From NCBI RefSeq assembly GCF_001280085.1, contig NZ_LGED01000022.1, positions 1 to 12,457 on the forward strand: 12,457 nt of DNA. The letters are read 5' to 3'. The DNA is from Saccharothrix sp. NRRL B-16348. GTDB lineage: Bacteria > Actinomycetota > Actinomycetes > Mycobacteriales > Pseudonocardiaceae. Positions 1-6,681 of the stretch are shown here, piece by piece; the stretch's first letter is position 1, and each line of letters begins with the position of its first letter. Made by a program: the position numbers and the translations under genes. The notes below the pieces were generated by a model. That model worked only from the letters and a program-made list of their open reading frames with translations. It was not told the DNA's origin and ran no database searches.

Positions 1-1191
1 TTTCTGGACGGTTTGGGTGATGTGGGTGCGCCATTCGGTGCGGTTGGCGCAGTGGTTTCCGTCGGTGACGTTGGAGTGGTAGGTGATGTTGGCGCCTGCG
101 CCGAGGGCTTTGTAGACCTCGGCGCCGCCCAGCGCGGCGACGCTGGCGGAGCGGGGTCCGAGGTTGGCGATGTGGGGGTTGTCCATGATGAGCAGGCCGC
201 GGGGGGCGATCATGGCGACGAGGGAGTGGGTGTCGATGGGTGCGGCGTTGGGGTTGCCGGTGTAGGAGCTGAAGGCGTCGCCGAACCAGGGCTGCTCGCC
301 GTAGGCGCTGGAGAGGGTCTGGCCGCCCTCGGCGTTCACACCCCGGTAGATCGGCACACCCGCGGTGCCCGACTCGATCGGCATCGTCAGGGCGACGCGC
401 TGGTCGAACACGCCGGCGGCGAAGGCGCCCTTGCCGAAGCGCGAGCAGCCGGTGACGCCGACGTCGGCGCGCAGGACGTTGCCGCCGGACTGCTCGATGA
501 CGTCGATGATGCGGGACACGCCCCAGGCCCAGGCCATGAGCAGGCCGGTGGGGCTGGTGTTGCCGTAGATCGTGTAGAACGCGCCCTGCTTGTTGTTGCG
601 CGGCGTGCCCTCGCGGCCGACCGAGTAGGGGTCGAAGCTGACGATCGCCGCGCCGGCGGCGCGGATGGTGGCGGTGTCGCCGCCGAACCCGCCGTAGACG
701 ATCACCGCCGGGAACGGGCCGGTGCCCGACGGCAGCTGCACGCTCGCCGAGAAGCTGGAGCTGCGGCCGTTGTGGGAGACGTTGACCGTGATGCTGCTGC
801 TGGACACCGTGCCGGTCACGGTGGCGGGCTTGGCCGGCTTGTCGCCGTAGACGTGCCGCTCGGCCATCTCCCTGATCTCCGCCCGCCGGCACCGCCAGTC
901 CGACTGCGACGTGATCCGCTGCCCGTTGACCTTCGTGAACGGGTCCGGCAGGCGCGAGTTCGACGGGTAGGAACCCGGCAGGCTGACCGGGCAGTCCGCG
1001 CCCTCGTCCTCGACACCCGCGAGCGCCACGACATCACCCGCCGCGGCGTTCGCGGTGGTCGACCGCGCCACCGCCGTCAACGTCCCGGCCAACGCCAACA
1101 CCGCAACCGCCAACATGAGCACCGCCGAACGGATTCTCAAGCGGCCTGAACTGATGATCCGGATTCTCAAGCGGCCTGAACTGATGATCAC
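1..1191 (-). CDS. Secreted glucuronoyl esterase (CE15), C-terminus off the window
   Basis: Predicted 4-O-methyl-glucuronoyl methylesterase, an exported enzyme that cuts the ester between lignin and glucuronoxylan. 397 residues are visible and no stop is reached. The GTG start at 1191 has AAAGGAG 7 nt upstream. A basic n-region (residues 1-21), a hydrophobic core (about 23-41) and an ANAAA-like cleavage region (about 47-51) form a Sec signal peptide. The nucleophile motif GCSRFGK lies at 248-254 (Ser250), the probable catalytic Glu273 in PIES, and the probable catalytic His380 in DGNHC. As I recall the characterised fungal enzymes, Ser-to-Glu is 23 residues and Ser-to-His about 133; here they are 23 and 130. 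Cys249 and Cys381 flank Ser and His like the family's conserved disulfide, and Cys67/Cys101 may be a second pair. The catalytic domain is almost complete, so only a short tail, or a linker and carbohydrate-binding module, can be missing. The n-region is duplicated (see the repeat). Confidence 0.9.
   Translation of the reverse strand, partial: MIISSGRLRIRIISSGRLRIRSAVLMLAVAVLALAGTLTAVARSTTANAAAGDVVALAGVEDEGADCPVSLPGSYPSNSRLPDPFTKVNGQRITSQSDWRCRRAEIREMAERHVYGDKPAKPATVTGTVSSSSITVNVSHNGRSSSFSASVQLPSGTGPFPAVIVYGGFGGDTATIRAAGAAIVSFDPYSVGREGTPRNNKQGAFYTIYGNTSPTGLLMAWAWGVSRIIDVIEQSGGNVLRADVGVTGCSRFGKGAFAAGVFDQRVALTMPIESGTAGVPIYRGVNAEGGQTLSSAYGEQPWFGDAFSSYTGNPNAAPIDTHSLVAMIAPRGLLIMDNPHIANLGPRSASVAALGGAEVYKALGAGANITYHSNVTDGNHCANRTEWRTHITQTVQK
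1130..1189. repeat. Perfect 30-bp tandem duplication in the esterase signal peptide
   Basis: Two identical 30-bp units, 1130-1159 and 1160-1189, stand head to tail. On the minus strand they lie in the reading frame of the esterase just after its GTG start and encode IISSGRLRIR twice, doubling the charged n-region of the signal peptide. Because 30 is a multiple of three, the frame is kept. Unit identity is exact, which suggests a recent slippage or recombination event. Confidence 0.95.
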
Positions 1192-1198
1192 CAGGGCT

Positions 1199-1205
1199 CT
1201 CCTTT
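1199..1205 (-). promoter_or_regulatory. Ribosome-binding site that sets the GTG start of the esterase
   Basis: AAAGGAG on the minus strand, 7 nt before GTG at 1191. It favours this start over internal TTG and ATG codons in the signal sequence, none of which has a Shine-Dalgarno match at a proper distance. Confidence 0.75.
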
Positions 1206-1259
1206 GAGACGAGGTGTGGAGACAGGAGCACCGAACGACGATCGGTGACGTCTTCTAAA

Positions 1260-1288
1260 GTTTCGATCAGCGGGTCGAAACGTGTCAA
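1260..1288 (-). promoter_or_regulatory. Putative promoter and operator of the esterase gene
   Basis: A perfect TTGACA on the minus strand (1288-1283) is followed by the inverted repeat GTTTCGA (1281-1275), 8-nt spacer, TCGAAAC (1266-1260). The dyad lies where the -10 box and start site should fall, a repressor-like position. No convincing -10 is present at 17-18 nt: TTTAGA lies 23 nt downstream, too far. The CGAAAC half-sites resemble the GAAA/TTTC-type motifs reported upstream of actinomycete xylan-utilisation genes; that link is inference. Confidence 0.5.
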
Positions 1289-1293
1289 TGAAT

Positions 1294-1306
1294 CCGGGCG
1301 TCCCGG
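1294..1306 (-). terminator. Small GC hairpin after the kinase gene
   Basis: CCGGG-CGT-CCCGG forms a 5-bp stem with a 3-nt loop between the kinase stop (1375) and the esterase promoter. It has no T-run and the stem is short, so it is only a weak candidate terminator for the triad operon. The rest of 1307-1374 shows nothing recognisable. Confidence 0.2.
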
Positions 1307-1374
1307 TTCAGTTCGCGGTCTCACTTGGCGATTGCCGGACGTGGCCCTCGGACCCTGCCGTGGTGGCGGAGCGG

Positions 1375-3528
1375 TCAGTTCCGGCCGGTGAGGAGGAAGC
1401 GGAGGTAGCCGCGGTAGGAGATGGGGCGGAACGCGTCGGCGCGGGTGGCGCCCTCGGCGGCGGCCCTCTCGGCGCGTTCGAGGCGCACCGCGGCTTCGGC
1501 GGCGGCCCGGTCGTGGTCGACGCGGGTGTGCGCGGTGGCCGTGTTGGCGGTCTTCAGCTCGTCGGCGAGGGCGACTTGCGCGGCCCGCAACTCGGCGCGC
1601 AGCTCGCCGAACCTCACCTCGGCGTCGGCCAGCACCCGCTGGTGCTCCGCGTCGAGTTGGGCCCGCTCCGCGGTGAACCGGATCCTGAGCGCCCGATGTT
1701 CCACCGGCGTCACCGCGGTGGGCCGGGTGGCCTCCACCTCGGCGGTCCGGCGTTCCCGCCACTGGTCGATGAGCACCGCCGACACCTCGCCGACCCGCGC
1801 GGCGCTCACGGCGCGCCCGTCGGCCAGGACGAAGATCGCCACGCGGTCATGGCCGTCGACCTCGTAGCGGACGCCGACGAAATCGGCCGCGGTGCGGATG
1901 CCGACGGCTTCGAGGTTGGCGATCTGCGTCGGCCCGACGCCCTCGACGCCCGCGGTCGCGAGGCGGAACTGCGCCAGTTCCGCCCGCAGGTGCGCCTTCT
2001 GCCGCCGGACCAGCAGCCGCTGCTCCTCCAGGTGCATCCGGGCCGCCGAACCCTGCCGGTCGCGGTCGATCTGGTCCAGGTGCACCTTCACGGCCCGCTG
2101 GTGCGCGCGGAGGCGCTGGTCGTGCCACTGCTGCAGGTCCTGGCGACGCCGGTCCTGCTCCGCCCTGGACCGCTCGGCCGCTTCGGCGGCCTGCCGGGCG
2201 TCCTGGTCGACCCGCGTGGCCTGCGCTTCGGCGGCCAGCCGGGCGTTGGCGAGCCGTTTGCGCTCGGCGCGCGCCTCACGGGCCCGTGCGCGCTCGGGCT
2301 GACGCCGGTAGCCCGCCGCCGTGACCGCCGCCCACGCCAGCACGGCGGACACGTCAGCGACGGCCACGGCCTCGTCCACGAAGACGGCCGCCGGCACGCC
2401 GAACGGCAGCAGCACCAGCAGTGCCCGCGTCAGCGCGGCCAGTGCGGGCGCGCGATGGCTGAACCGCACCAGGGGTGGCGGCGCGGGCATGTGTGGTTCG
2501 AGGCGTTCGACCATCCATGAGGGCAGGCGGGGGCCGGATGGCTCCACGTCACCGAAATTCTCCCCGCTGGATAGCTCCACGCCGTCGAGCGGGTCGAGCG
2601 GTTCGAGCGGAGGGGGAGCGGCGCGGTGGTGGAGCAGGATCTGCTGGAAGCGCTCGGCGAGCCCGCGCAGGCGCGCGTCGGGGTGACCGGTCAGCGTGGC
2701 CAGCCGGAACGAGCCCGCCGGGTCGGCGAAGTCGGACTCGGCGAGCAGCAGGTGCTCGGCGTCCTCGGCGCGCAGCTGCCGCCACAGCGAGGGGTCGGTC
2801 GCCAGGGCCACCAGCGACAGGTAGACCACCCAGGACGAGAACCGGTCGACCTCCGGGCCGAACTCGGCCGCGGTGCGGTCGGGCGACTGGTAGTTGCGGT
2901 GCCCGGTCTCGGCGGCGGGCAGCCCGGCCAGCGCGGGCACGTACACGCCGTCGTAGTCGACCAGCTTGATCGAGCCGTCGGCGGTGATCAGGAGGTTGCC
3001 GTGCTGGAGGTCGCCGTGCCCGATGCCCGCCTCGGCGAGCCGGGCGACCAGGTGCGCGAACCGTTCGGCGACGCGGGACACGGCGTGCGAGTCGTCGACG
3101 TGCCGGTCGATCCAACGCAGGAGGTTGACCGCCTCCACCCACTCCATCCGCAGCACGGGGTGCCAGGCGCCGTCCACGAGTATGCCGTGGGCGACGTAGT
3201 CGAAGCCGACGGTCCAGTCGTCGTCCAGGCGTGCCAGGTGCTCGCCGACGGCGCGGTAGCGGGCCGCCTGCTCCGGCGCCTCGCGGGTGAAGCACTTGAT
3301 CGCGTAACGGGTGCCGTCGGCGACCGTCACCGAGAAGACGCTCGCGAAGTTGCCCGAGATCGCGCGCGGGCGGCCCAGCGCGTCGACCCGCACGTCGGCG
3401 CCGGCGAGGTCGGTGCCGCGGAAGCACAGCGCGGTGTCCTGCAACGCCTCGACGTAGGTCGCGCCGGACGGTAACGCGCGGGTGGGCTCGTCACCCGAGG
3501 TCGACGTGAACGACGGTGACGTCGTCAT
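1375..3528 (-). CDS. TerY-P-triad protein kinase with coiled coils and helix-hairpin-helix
   Basis: 717-residue kinase-fold protein, third gene of a vWA-PP2C-kinase operon. The kinase domain (about 45-300) has a nucleotide-loop-like ISGNFASVF (57-65), Lys78 (AIKCF), catalytic loop HGDLQHGN (Asp173, Asn178), the metal-binding DYDG in place of DFG (Asp191), and GHRNYQSP (209-216), an element I associate with this family. All key residues for phosphotransfer are present. A Pro-rich linker follows, then two hydrophobic segments (about 362-384 and 390-407) that could be a membrane hairpin. Next come a charged coiled coil (about 408-520), a helix-hairpin-helix (about 528-550, VEGVGPTQIANLEAVG) and a second helical stretch (about 585-695). 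ATG at 3528 has GGAGGGG (3545-3539) upstream and overlaps the phosphatase gene by 38 nt, suggesting coupled translation. Substrates are unknown; DNA binding by the HhH is inferred. Confidence 0.88.
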   Translation of the reverse strand: MTTSPSFTSTSGDEPTRALPSGATYVEALQDTALCFRGTDLAGADVRVDALGRPRAISGNFASVFSVTVADGTRYAIKCFTREAPEQAARYRAVGEHLARLDDDWTVGFDYVAHGILVDGAWHPVLRMEWVEAVNLLRWIDRHVDDSHAVSRVAERFAHLVARLAEAGIGHGDLQHGNLLITADGSIKLVDYDGVYVPALAGLPAAETGHRNYQSPDRTAAEFGPEVDRFSSWVVYLSLVALATDPSLWRQLRAEDAEHLLLAESDFADPAGSFRLATLTGHPDARLRGLAERFQQILLHHRAAPPPLEPLDPLDGVELSSGENFGDVEPSGPRLPSWMVERLEPHMPAPPPLVRFSHRAPALAALTRALLVLLPFGVPAAVFVDEAVAVADVSAVLAWAAVTAAGYRRQPERARAREARAERKRLANARLAAEAQATRVDQDARQAAEAAERSRAEQDRRRQDLQQWHDQRLRAHQRAVKVHLDQIDRDRQGSAARMHLEEQRLLVRRQKAHLRAELAQFRLATAGVEGVGPTQIANLEAVGIRTAADFVGVRYEVDGHDRVAIFVLADGRAVSAARVGEVSAVLIDQWRERRTAEVEATRPTAVTPVEHRALRIRFTAERAQLDAEHQRVLADAEVRFGELRAELRAAQVALADELKTANTATAHTRVDHDRAAAEAAVRLERAERAAAEGATRADAFRPISYRGYLRFLLTGRN

Positions 3529-4276
3529 TGCGCATCAACCCCTCCGCGCGTGCGGTCGCCAACCAGGCCGTGAACCCGTCGAGATCACCGGATCGCGTGA
3601 ACTCCGCCAGCATCTGCCACGGTCGGTCACCGCGGTCCGCCGCCCGCAGGAGCCAGGCGGCGAGCGCGTCCGTGCAGAGGAAGAACCCGTCGCCGCGCTC
3701 CGCCGTGCCCGACACCGTCCGCACGTGCCGCGCCAGCAGGTCGTGGTCGCGGTTGAACGCGTTGACCAGGCCCGGCGCGTTGTCGAACGCCTCCGCCGAC
3801 TCGATCGGGAACGCGCGCAGCAGCCGGTCGCCGCGGGTGTGGAACAGGCAGCTGTCACCCAACGCGGCGGCATCCCACCGGGTGACCCCGGACGCGTCGG
3901 TGTCGAACCGCGCGGCGAGCACCGTGGCGTGCGGGCCGCGTTCCAGCTTGGGTTGCTCGTACCACGCGATCGGACGGTCGTCCGCCTCCCGCTCGGCCAC
4001 GTAGTCGGAGAGCCACTCGCCCCACGCCTCTCCGGCACGCACGAGCGCCGCGGCGAAGCGGTCCGCGTCCTGCAACGCGCAGTCGTCGTCCCGCGCGGCG
4101 TCGGTGACGGTCCTCGTCAGCAACTCGGCCCACTCGCCCGCGAGCAGGCTCTCCGACGCGCCATCGGCCACGGCCGCGAGCACCGACCCGTCCGGGCCGG
4201 TGAGGACGTGGGCGGCGTCCTCGCATTCGCGCGGTGTGTGTCCCTGCTTGGGGACGCGGAGGGAAGAGGTGATCAT
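3491..4276 (-). CDS. PP2C-type protein phosphatase of the TerY-P triad
   Basis: 261-residue metal-dependent Ser/Thr phosphatase, probably the counterpart of the downstream kinase. Recognisable PP2C elements in order: RECEDA (16-21, first acidic pair Glu19/Asp20), VADGAS (36-41, Asp38), ALGDS (138-142, Asp141), CTDAL (181-185, Asp183) and RNDDVTVV (249-256, Asp251/Asp252). The metal-binding acidic positions are therefore kept, and an active enzyme is expected. There is no signal peptide or membrane segment. ATG at 4276 is the best start because the protein begins directly with the conserved first strand; the frame stays open further upstream but would overlap the vWA gene. It starts 8 nt after the vWA stop and ends 38 nt inside the kinase gene, so the three are almost certainly co-transcribed. 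Confidence 0.9.
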   Translation of the reverse strand: MITSSLRVPKQGHTPRECEDAAHVLTGPDGSVLAAVADGASESLLAGEWAELLTRTVTDAARDDDCALQDADRFAAALVRAGEAWGEWLSDYVAEREADDRPIAWYEQPKLERGPHATVLAARFDTDASGVTRWDAAALGDSCLFHTRGDRLLRAFPIESAEAFDNAPGLVNAFNRDHDLLARHVRTVSGTAERGDGFFLCTDALAAWLLRAADRGDRPWQMLAEFTRSGDLDGFTAWLATARAEGLMRNDDVTVVHVDLG

Positions 4277-4284
4277 GCCGCTGC

Positions 4285-5118
4285 TCAGCGCAGGTCCGTG
4301 GCACGTGTCCCGATGTCCAGGAACTGCACGAGCGAGGTGATGTCGGCGTTGTAGACGAAGCCACGTGCCAAGTCCTCGGCCGGCACGCCCTGTTGCAGCG
4401 CGTAGAAGCGCATGTGCGGCGGCAGCAGGCTGGACATGCCGAACAAGGTGCGCGCGTAGCCGTCCGGGAGCGCGATGTCGGTGTCCGGGAACGTCACCGG
4501 CACGGCGTTGGCGGCGGAGACGTGCAGGTTGAACAGCAGCGCGGCGCCGTCGGCGGTGACGTGCGTCTGCACGCCCCACGCGGCCCCGGCCGGGTCGCCG
4601 TCGGTGGACTCGCCGTCGGTCAGGTTGAGCACGATCGGCGGGAAGCTATCCGGGTGCCGGGACACCCAGTCCGACACCAGCGACTCGGCCGAGGCCAGCG
4701 CGCGGCACATCGGCGTGGCTCCGTTGGCGACCGGGTCGACCCAGACTGGGAAGCGGGTCGTTGTCTCGACCAGCCCGCCCGCGCCGTCCGGGACCTTCTT
4801 GGTCCGCTTCTCCACCCGCGCGGGCTTCTCCGCGACCTGGCTGAGCGGCACGAGGTCGCGTCCCGCGAGCGGGCCGGTGAACGCCGAGCCGACCGCGTGC
4901 CCGTAGCCGATGACGGCGACGTGGAAGTAGTCGCGGACGCCTTCCTCCTTCGCGCACTTCACGCTGAGTTCGGCGAGCAGCCGGTTGATGGCGTCGGCGA
5001 CCACGTCGGCCTTGCGCTGCTGCCCGCCGCCGATCGGGTCGTTCATCGACGCCGACTGGTCGACCAGGAACACGAAGCAGGACGGGTTGGCGCGGCTGAT
5101 CTCGGCTGCGTAGGTCAC
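4285..5118 (-). CDS. TerY-like von Willebrand factor A domain protein
   Basis: 277 residues, essentially a single vWA domain, first gene of the triad operon. The complete metal-ion-dependent adhesion site is visible: DQSAS (20-24, the DxSxS motif), Thr135 in NGATPM, and Asp168 in NLTDGES. A divalent cation should therefore be bound, and the protein may recruit a partner in a metal-dependent way. No signal peptide or membrane segment is seen, so it is cytoplasmic. The GTG start at 5118 (MTYAAEIS) has GGGAGAGG at 5138-5131, 12 nt upstream, a slightly long spacing. In the published comparative-genomic description of Ter-linked systems, TerY-type vWA proteins pair with a PP2C and a kinase exactly as here. 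The signal it senses is not known. Confidence 0.9.
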   Translation of the reverse strand: MTYAAEISRANPSCFVFLVDQSASMNDPIGGGQQRKADVVADAINRLLAELSVKCAKEEGVRDYFHVAVIGYGHAVGSAFTGPLAGRDLVPLSQVAEKPARVEKRTKKVPDGAGGLVETTTRFPVWVDPVANGATPMCRALASAESLVSDWVSRHPDSFPPIVLNLTDGESTDGDPAGAAWGVQTHVTADGAALLFNLHVSAANAVPVTFPDTDIALPDGYARTLFGMSSLLPPHMRFYALQQGVPAEDLARGFVYNADITSLVQFLDIGTRATDLR

Positions 5119-5203
5119 GAAGGGTGTCCACCTCTCCCACGGGACGGCGTGTGGATCACCCGGAAGGCTAGCGCGACCCAGGGTGTGTACGTCCCGTTAC
5201 CAC

Positions 5204-5638
5204 TCAGCTCCCCGGCAGGATCCCCGGCCGGAACGGCTCGACGCCGACGACGTGGCGCACGTGAGTGGGCTCGACCAGCACCATCACCCGCTGCTCACCG
5301 GGGATCCGCCACTCGAAGCGCTCGGTCCCGACGTACTTCTTCGCCAACCGGTCCATGCCGCGCTCGGCCTCGTCGCCCACGACGAACCGGACCGCGCGAC
5401 CACGGATCTCCACCCGGTCGTACGGGTTGTCCGGGCTCACGCAGGACAGCGACAGCCGGGGGTCGCGGCGCAGGTTCTCCTCCTTCACCCGGCCGAGCGC
5501 GGTGTTGAACACGATGTGGTCGCCGTCGAGGTCGACCCACATCGGTGTCACCTGCGGCGAGCCGTCCGGGTTGAGCGTGGCCAGGTGCCAGAAGGTCGGC
5601 GCCGACAGCCGTGCCCTGACCTGCTCGTTCAACCGCAC
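5204..5638 (-). CDS. PPOX-class flavin/F420-dependent oxidoreductase
   Basis: About 144 residues with the split-barrel pyridoxamine-phosphate-oxidase-like fold. The diagnostic N-terminal strand pattern is TFWHLATLNPDGSPQVTPMW (about 15-34), followed by HIVFNTALGRVKEENLRRDP and LSLSC, typical of the actinobacterial 'probable F420-dependent' PPOX enzymes. These reduce small substrates with F420H2 or bind flavin or heme; the substrate cannot be told from sequence. Two adjacent GTG codons (5641 and 5638) are possible starts. I chose 5638 because GGGGAG lies 7 nt upstream of it, against 4 nt for the other; the longer upstream open frame has no homology. It ends 85 nt before the vWA gene on the same strand, so read-through into the triad is possible but unproven. 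Confidence 0.85.
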   Translation of the reverse strand: MRLNEQVRARLSAPTFWHLATLNPDGSPQVTPMWVDLDGDHIVFNTALGRVKEENLRRDPRLSLSCVSPDNPYDRVEIRGRAVRFVVGDEAERGMDRLAKKYVGTERFEWRIPGEQRVMVLVEPTHVRHVVGVEPFRPGILPGS

Positions 5639-5672
5639 CACGTTGCTCCCCGCGTTGACGGAACCCCGACCG

Positions 5673-5678
5673 ATTATG
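5673..5678 (-). promoter_or_regulatory. Possible -10 box of the PPOX gene
   Basis: CATAAT on the minus strand, an unusually AT-rich hexamer in this DNA, lies about 35 nt before the GTG start at 5638. No good -35 is seen 17-18 nt upstream. Otherwise the 5642-5765 gap shows nothing recognisable. Confidence 0.3.
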
Positions 5679-5765
5679 TCCCTACCGCGCGGCGAGGACG
5701 TCCAGGAAGCTGTTGTCGAGTTCGTCGAGTCCACGCACCCCGACATCCTGCTACGCGTTCCCCGA

Positions 5766-6557
5766 TCAGTTCGCGCACTGCTGGTCCGGGTTCGGGTCGG
5801 TCACCGCCGGGCAGTGGGTCCGGGTGCGGGTGGGGCTCATCGTCCACGTGGTCGTCGCGGGCCAGTACCCCATGCCGCCGCCGTCCTCGGTCGCGAAGAA
5901 CACGTCGTCACCGTCGTTGACCGGGACCATGCGGAACTCGCCGCCCTCCGCGACGCCGATCTCGACGCGGTAGGCGAACGGGCCGGTCGAGCCGGTCAGG
6001 TCGATCACGACGTCGAACTCGGCGTCGGCGTCCGGGGCGACCTGGTGCCGTTCCTGGAACGTGAACGGCCGGGAGTCGCCGTTGACGCGGAAGCGGGCAT
6101 CGCCGGGTTCGGGGAACGGAGGCGTGGCGCCGGGCCGGGGCAGGCACAGGAGCCGGACCACGGGCGCCTGCTCGTCGGGGTAGGGCGTCGGGTCCGGGAC
6201 GACCCGCATGTAGGTGCTCTCGATCGTGGTGCGGTGGTTCGCGGAGAAGGTGACGGTGTGCGCGGCGTCGCCGACGGGCAGCGCGCCTTCCCGCAACGCC
6301 CAGGCGTGCAGGGCGCGGCAGTCCGCGACGTCCTCGGGCGGGGTGCGCCGGGCCACCTCCTCGGACGCCATCAGGAACCACCCGCGCTCGGCCTCGTGAT
6401 CGCTGATCCCGACGCCGACCCGCACGTTCGCCCCGGCGGCCGGCGTCTCCGACGTGGCCGGCGGCGCGTCCGGTCCGGACCGCCGGAACAGCAGCAGGCT
6501 CGCAACGAGACCGGCGGCGACGCAGACAGCGAGCACAGCGGTCGTCCGCGTCTTCAC
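5766..6557 (-). CDS. Membrane-anchored extracytoplasmic protein of unknown function
   Basis: 263 residues. A basic start (MKTRTT) precedes one hydrophobic helix (about 7-24) ending in FRR, fitting a signal anchor or an uncleaved or late-cleaved signal peptide. A Pro/Ala-rich linker (about 28-42) leads to a predicted extracellular, mostly beta domain. There is no clear lipobox: Cys12 is in the helix but the preceding residues do not fit. Cysteines in DCRALHAW, RLLCLP, THCP and QQCAN could make two disulfides. I do not recognise the family. The GTG start at 6557 has GGGAGGG 9 nt upstream. The gene is divergent from the PadR gene, and the perfect palindrome at 6657-6678 lies about 100 nt upstream, so PadR may control it too. 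Confidence 0.7.
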   Translation of the reverse strand: MKTRTTAVLAVCVAAGLVASLLLFRRSGPDAPPATSETPAAGANVRVGVGISDHEAERGWFLMASEEVARRTPPEDVADCRALHAWALREGALPVGDAAHTVTFSANHRTTIESTYMRVVPDPTPYPDEQAPVVRLLCLPRPGATPPFPEPGDARFRVNGDSRPFTFQERHQVAPDADAEFDVVIDLTGSTGPFAYRVEIGVAEGGEFRMVPVNDGDDVFFATEDGGGMGYWPATTTWTMSPTRTRTHCPAVTDPNPDQQCAN

Positions 6558-6656
6558 GGTCCATCCCTCCCGCGCGTCATGAGGCTGTGCGTCCAGTTTG
6601 TCGCCGCCGTCGGGGGTGGTGCCCGGTGAACGCGGACGTTCGCGGTTCCCACGCGA

Positions 6657-6678
6657 GCTATTCTAGTACTAGAATAGC
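6657..6678. promoter_or_regulatory. 22-bp perfect palindrome: PadR operator overlapping a leaderless promoter
   Basis: GCTATTCTAGT is followed directly by its exact reverse complement. TAGAAT (6670-6675), a good actinobacterial -10, lies in the right arm. With TTCCCA (6646-6651, 18-nt spacer) as a modest -35, the start of transcription would fall at about 6682, which is the GTG of the PadR gene, so the message is probably leaderless. By symmetry TAGAAT also occurs on the minus strand (6665-6660), pointing at the divergent membrane-protein gene. A dimer bound here would block the promoter, as in PadR autoregulation. Confidence 0.8.
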
Positions 6679-6681
6679 CGG

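Noticed and set aside
171..193. The kinase as a pseudokinase because of HGD and DYD instead of HRD and DFG
   Set aside because: These are kinase residue numbers; Lys78, Asp173, Asn178 and Asp191 are all present, and Gly and Tyr variants are common in atypical bacterial kinases.
13..1149. Long plus-strand frame opposite the esterase
   Set aside because: Low-complexity Gly/Ala/Val/Arg product with no family match; the minus strand encodes a complete CE15 catalytic domain there.
1034..1762. Minus-strand frame across the 30-bp duplication
   Set aside because: It reads the repeat in another frame (HQFRPLENP twice) but has no ribosome-binding site, and the esterase frame explains the region.
1282..2520. 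Long plus-strand frame opposite the kinase
   Set aside because: Antisense shadow of a GC-biased gene; the product has no recognisable domain and no ribosome-binding site.
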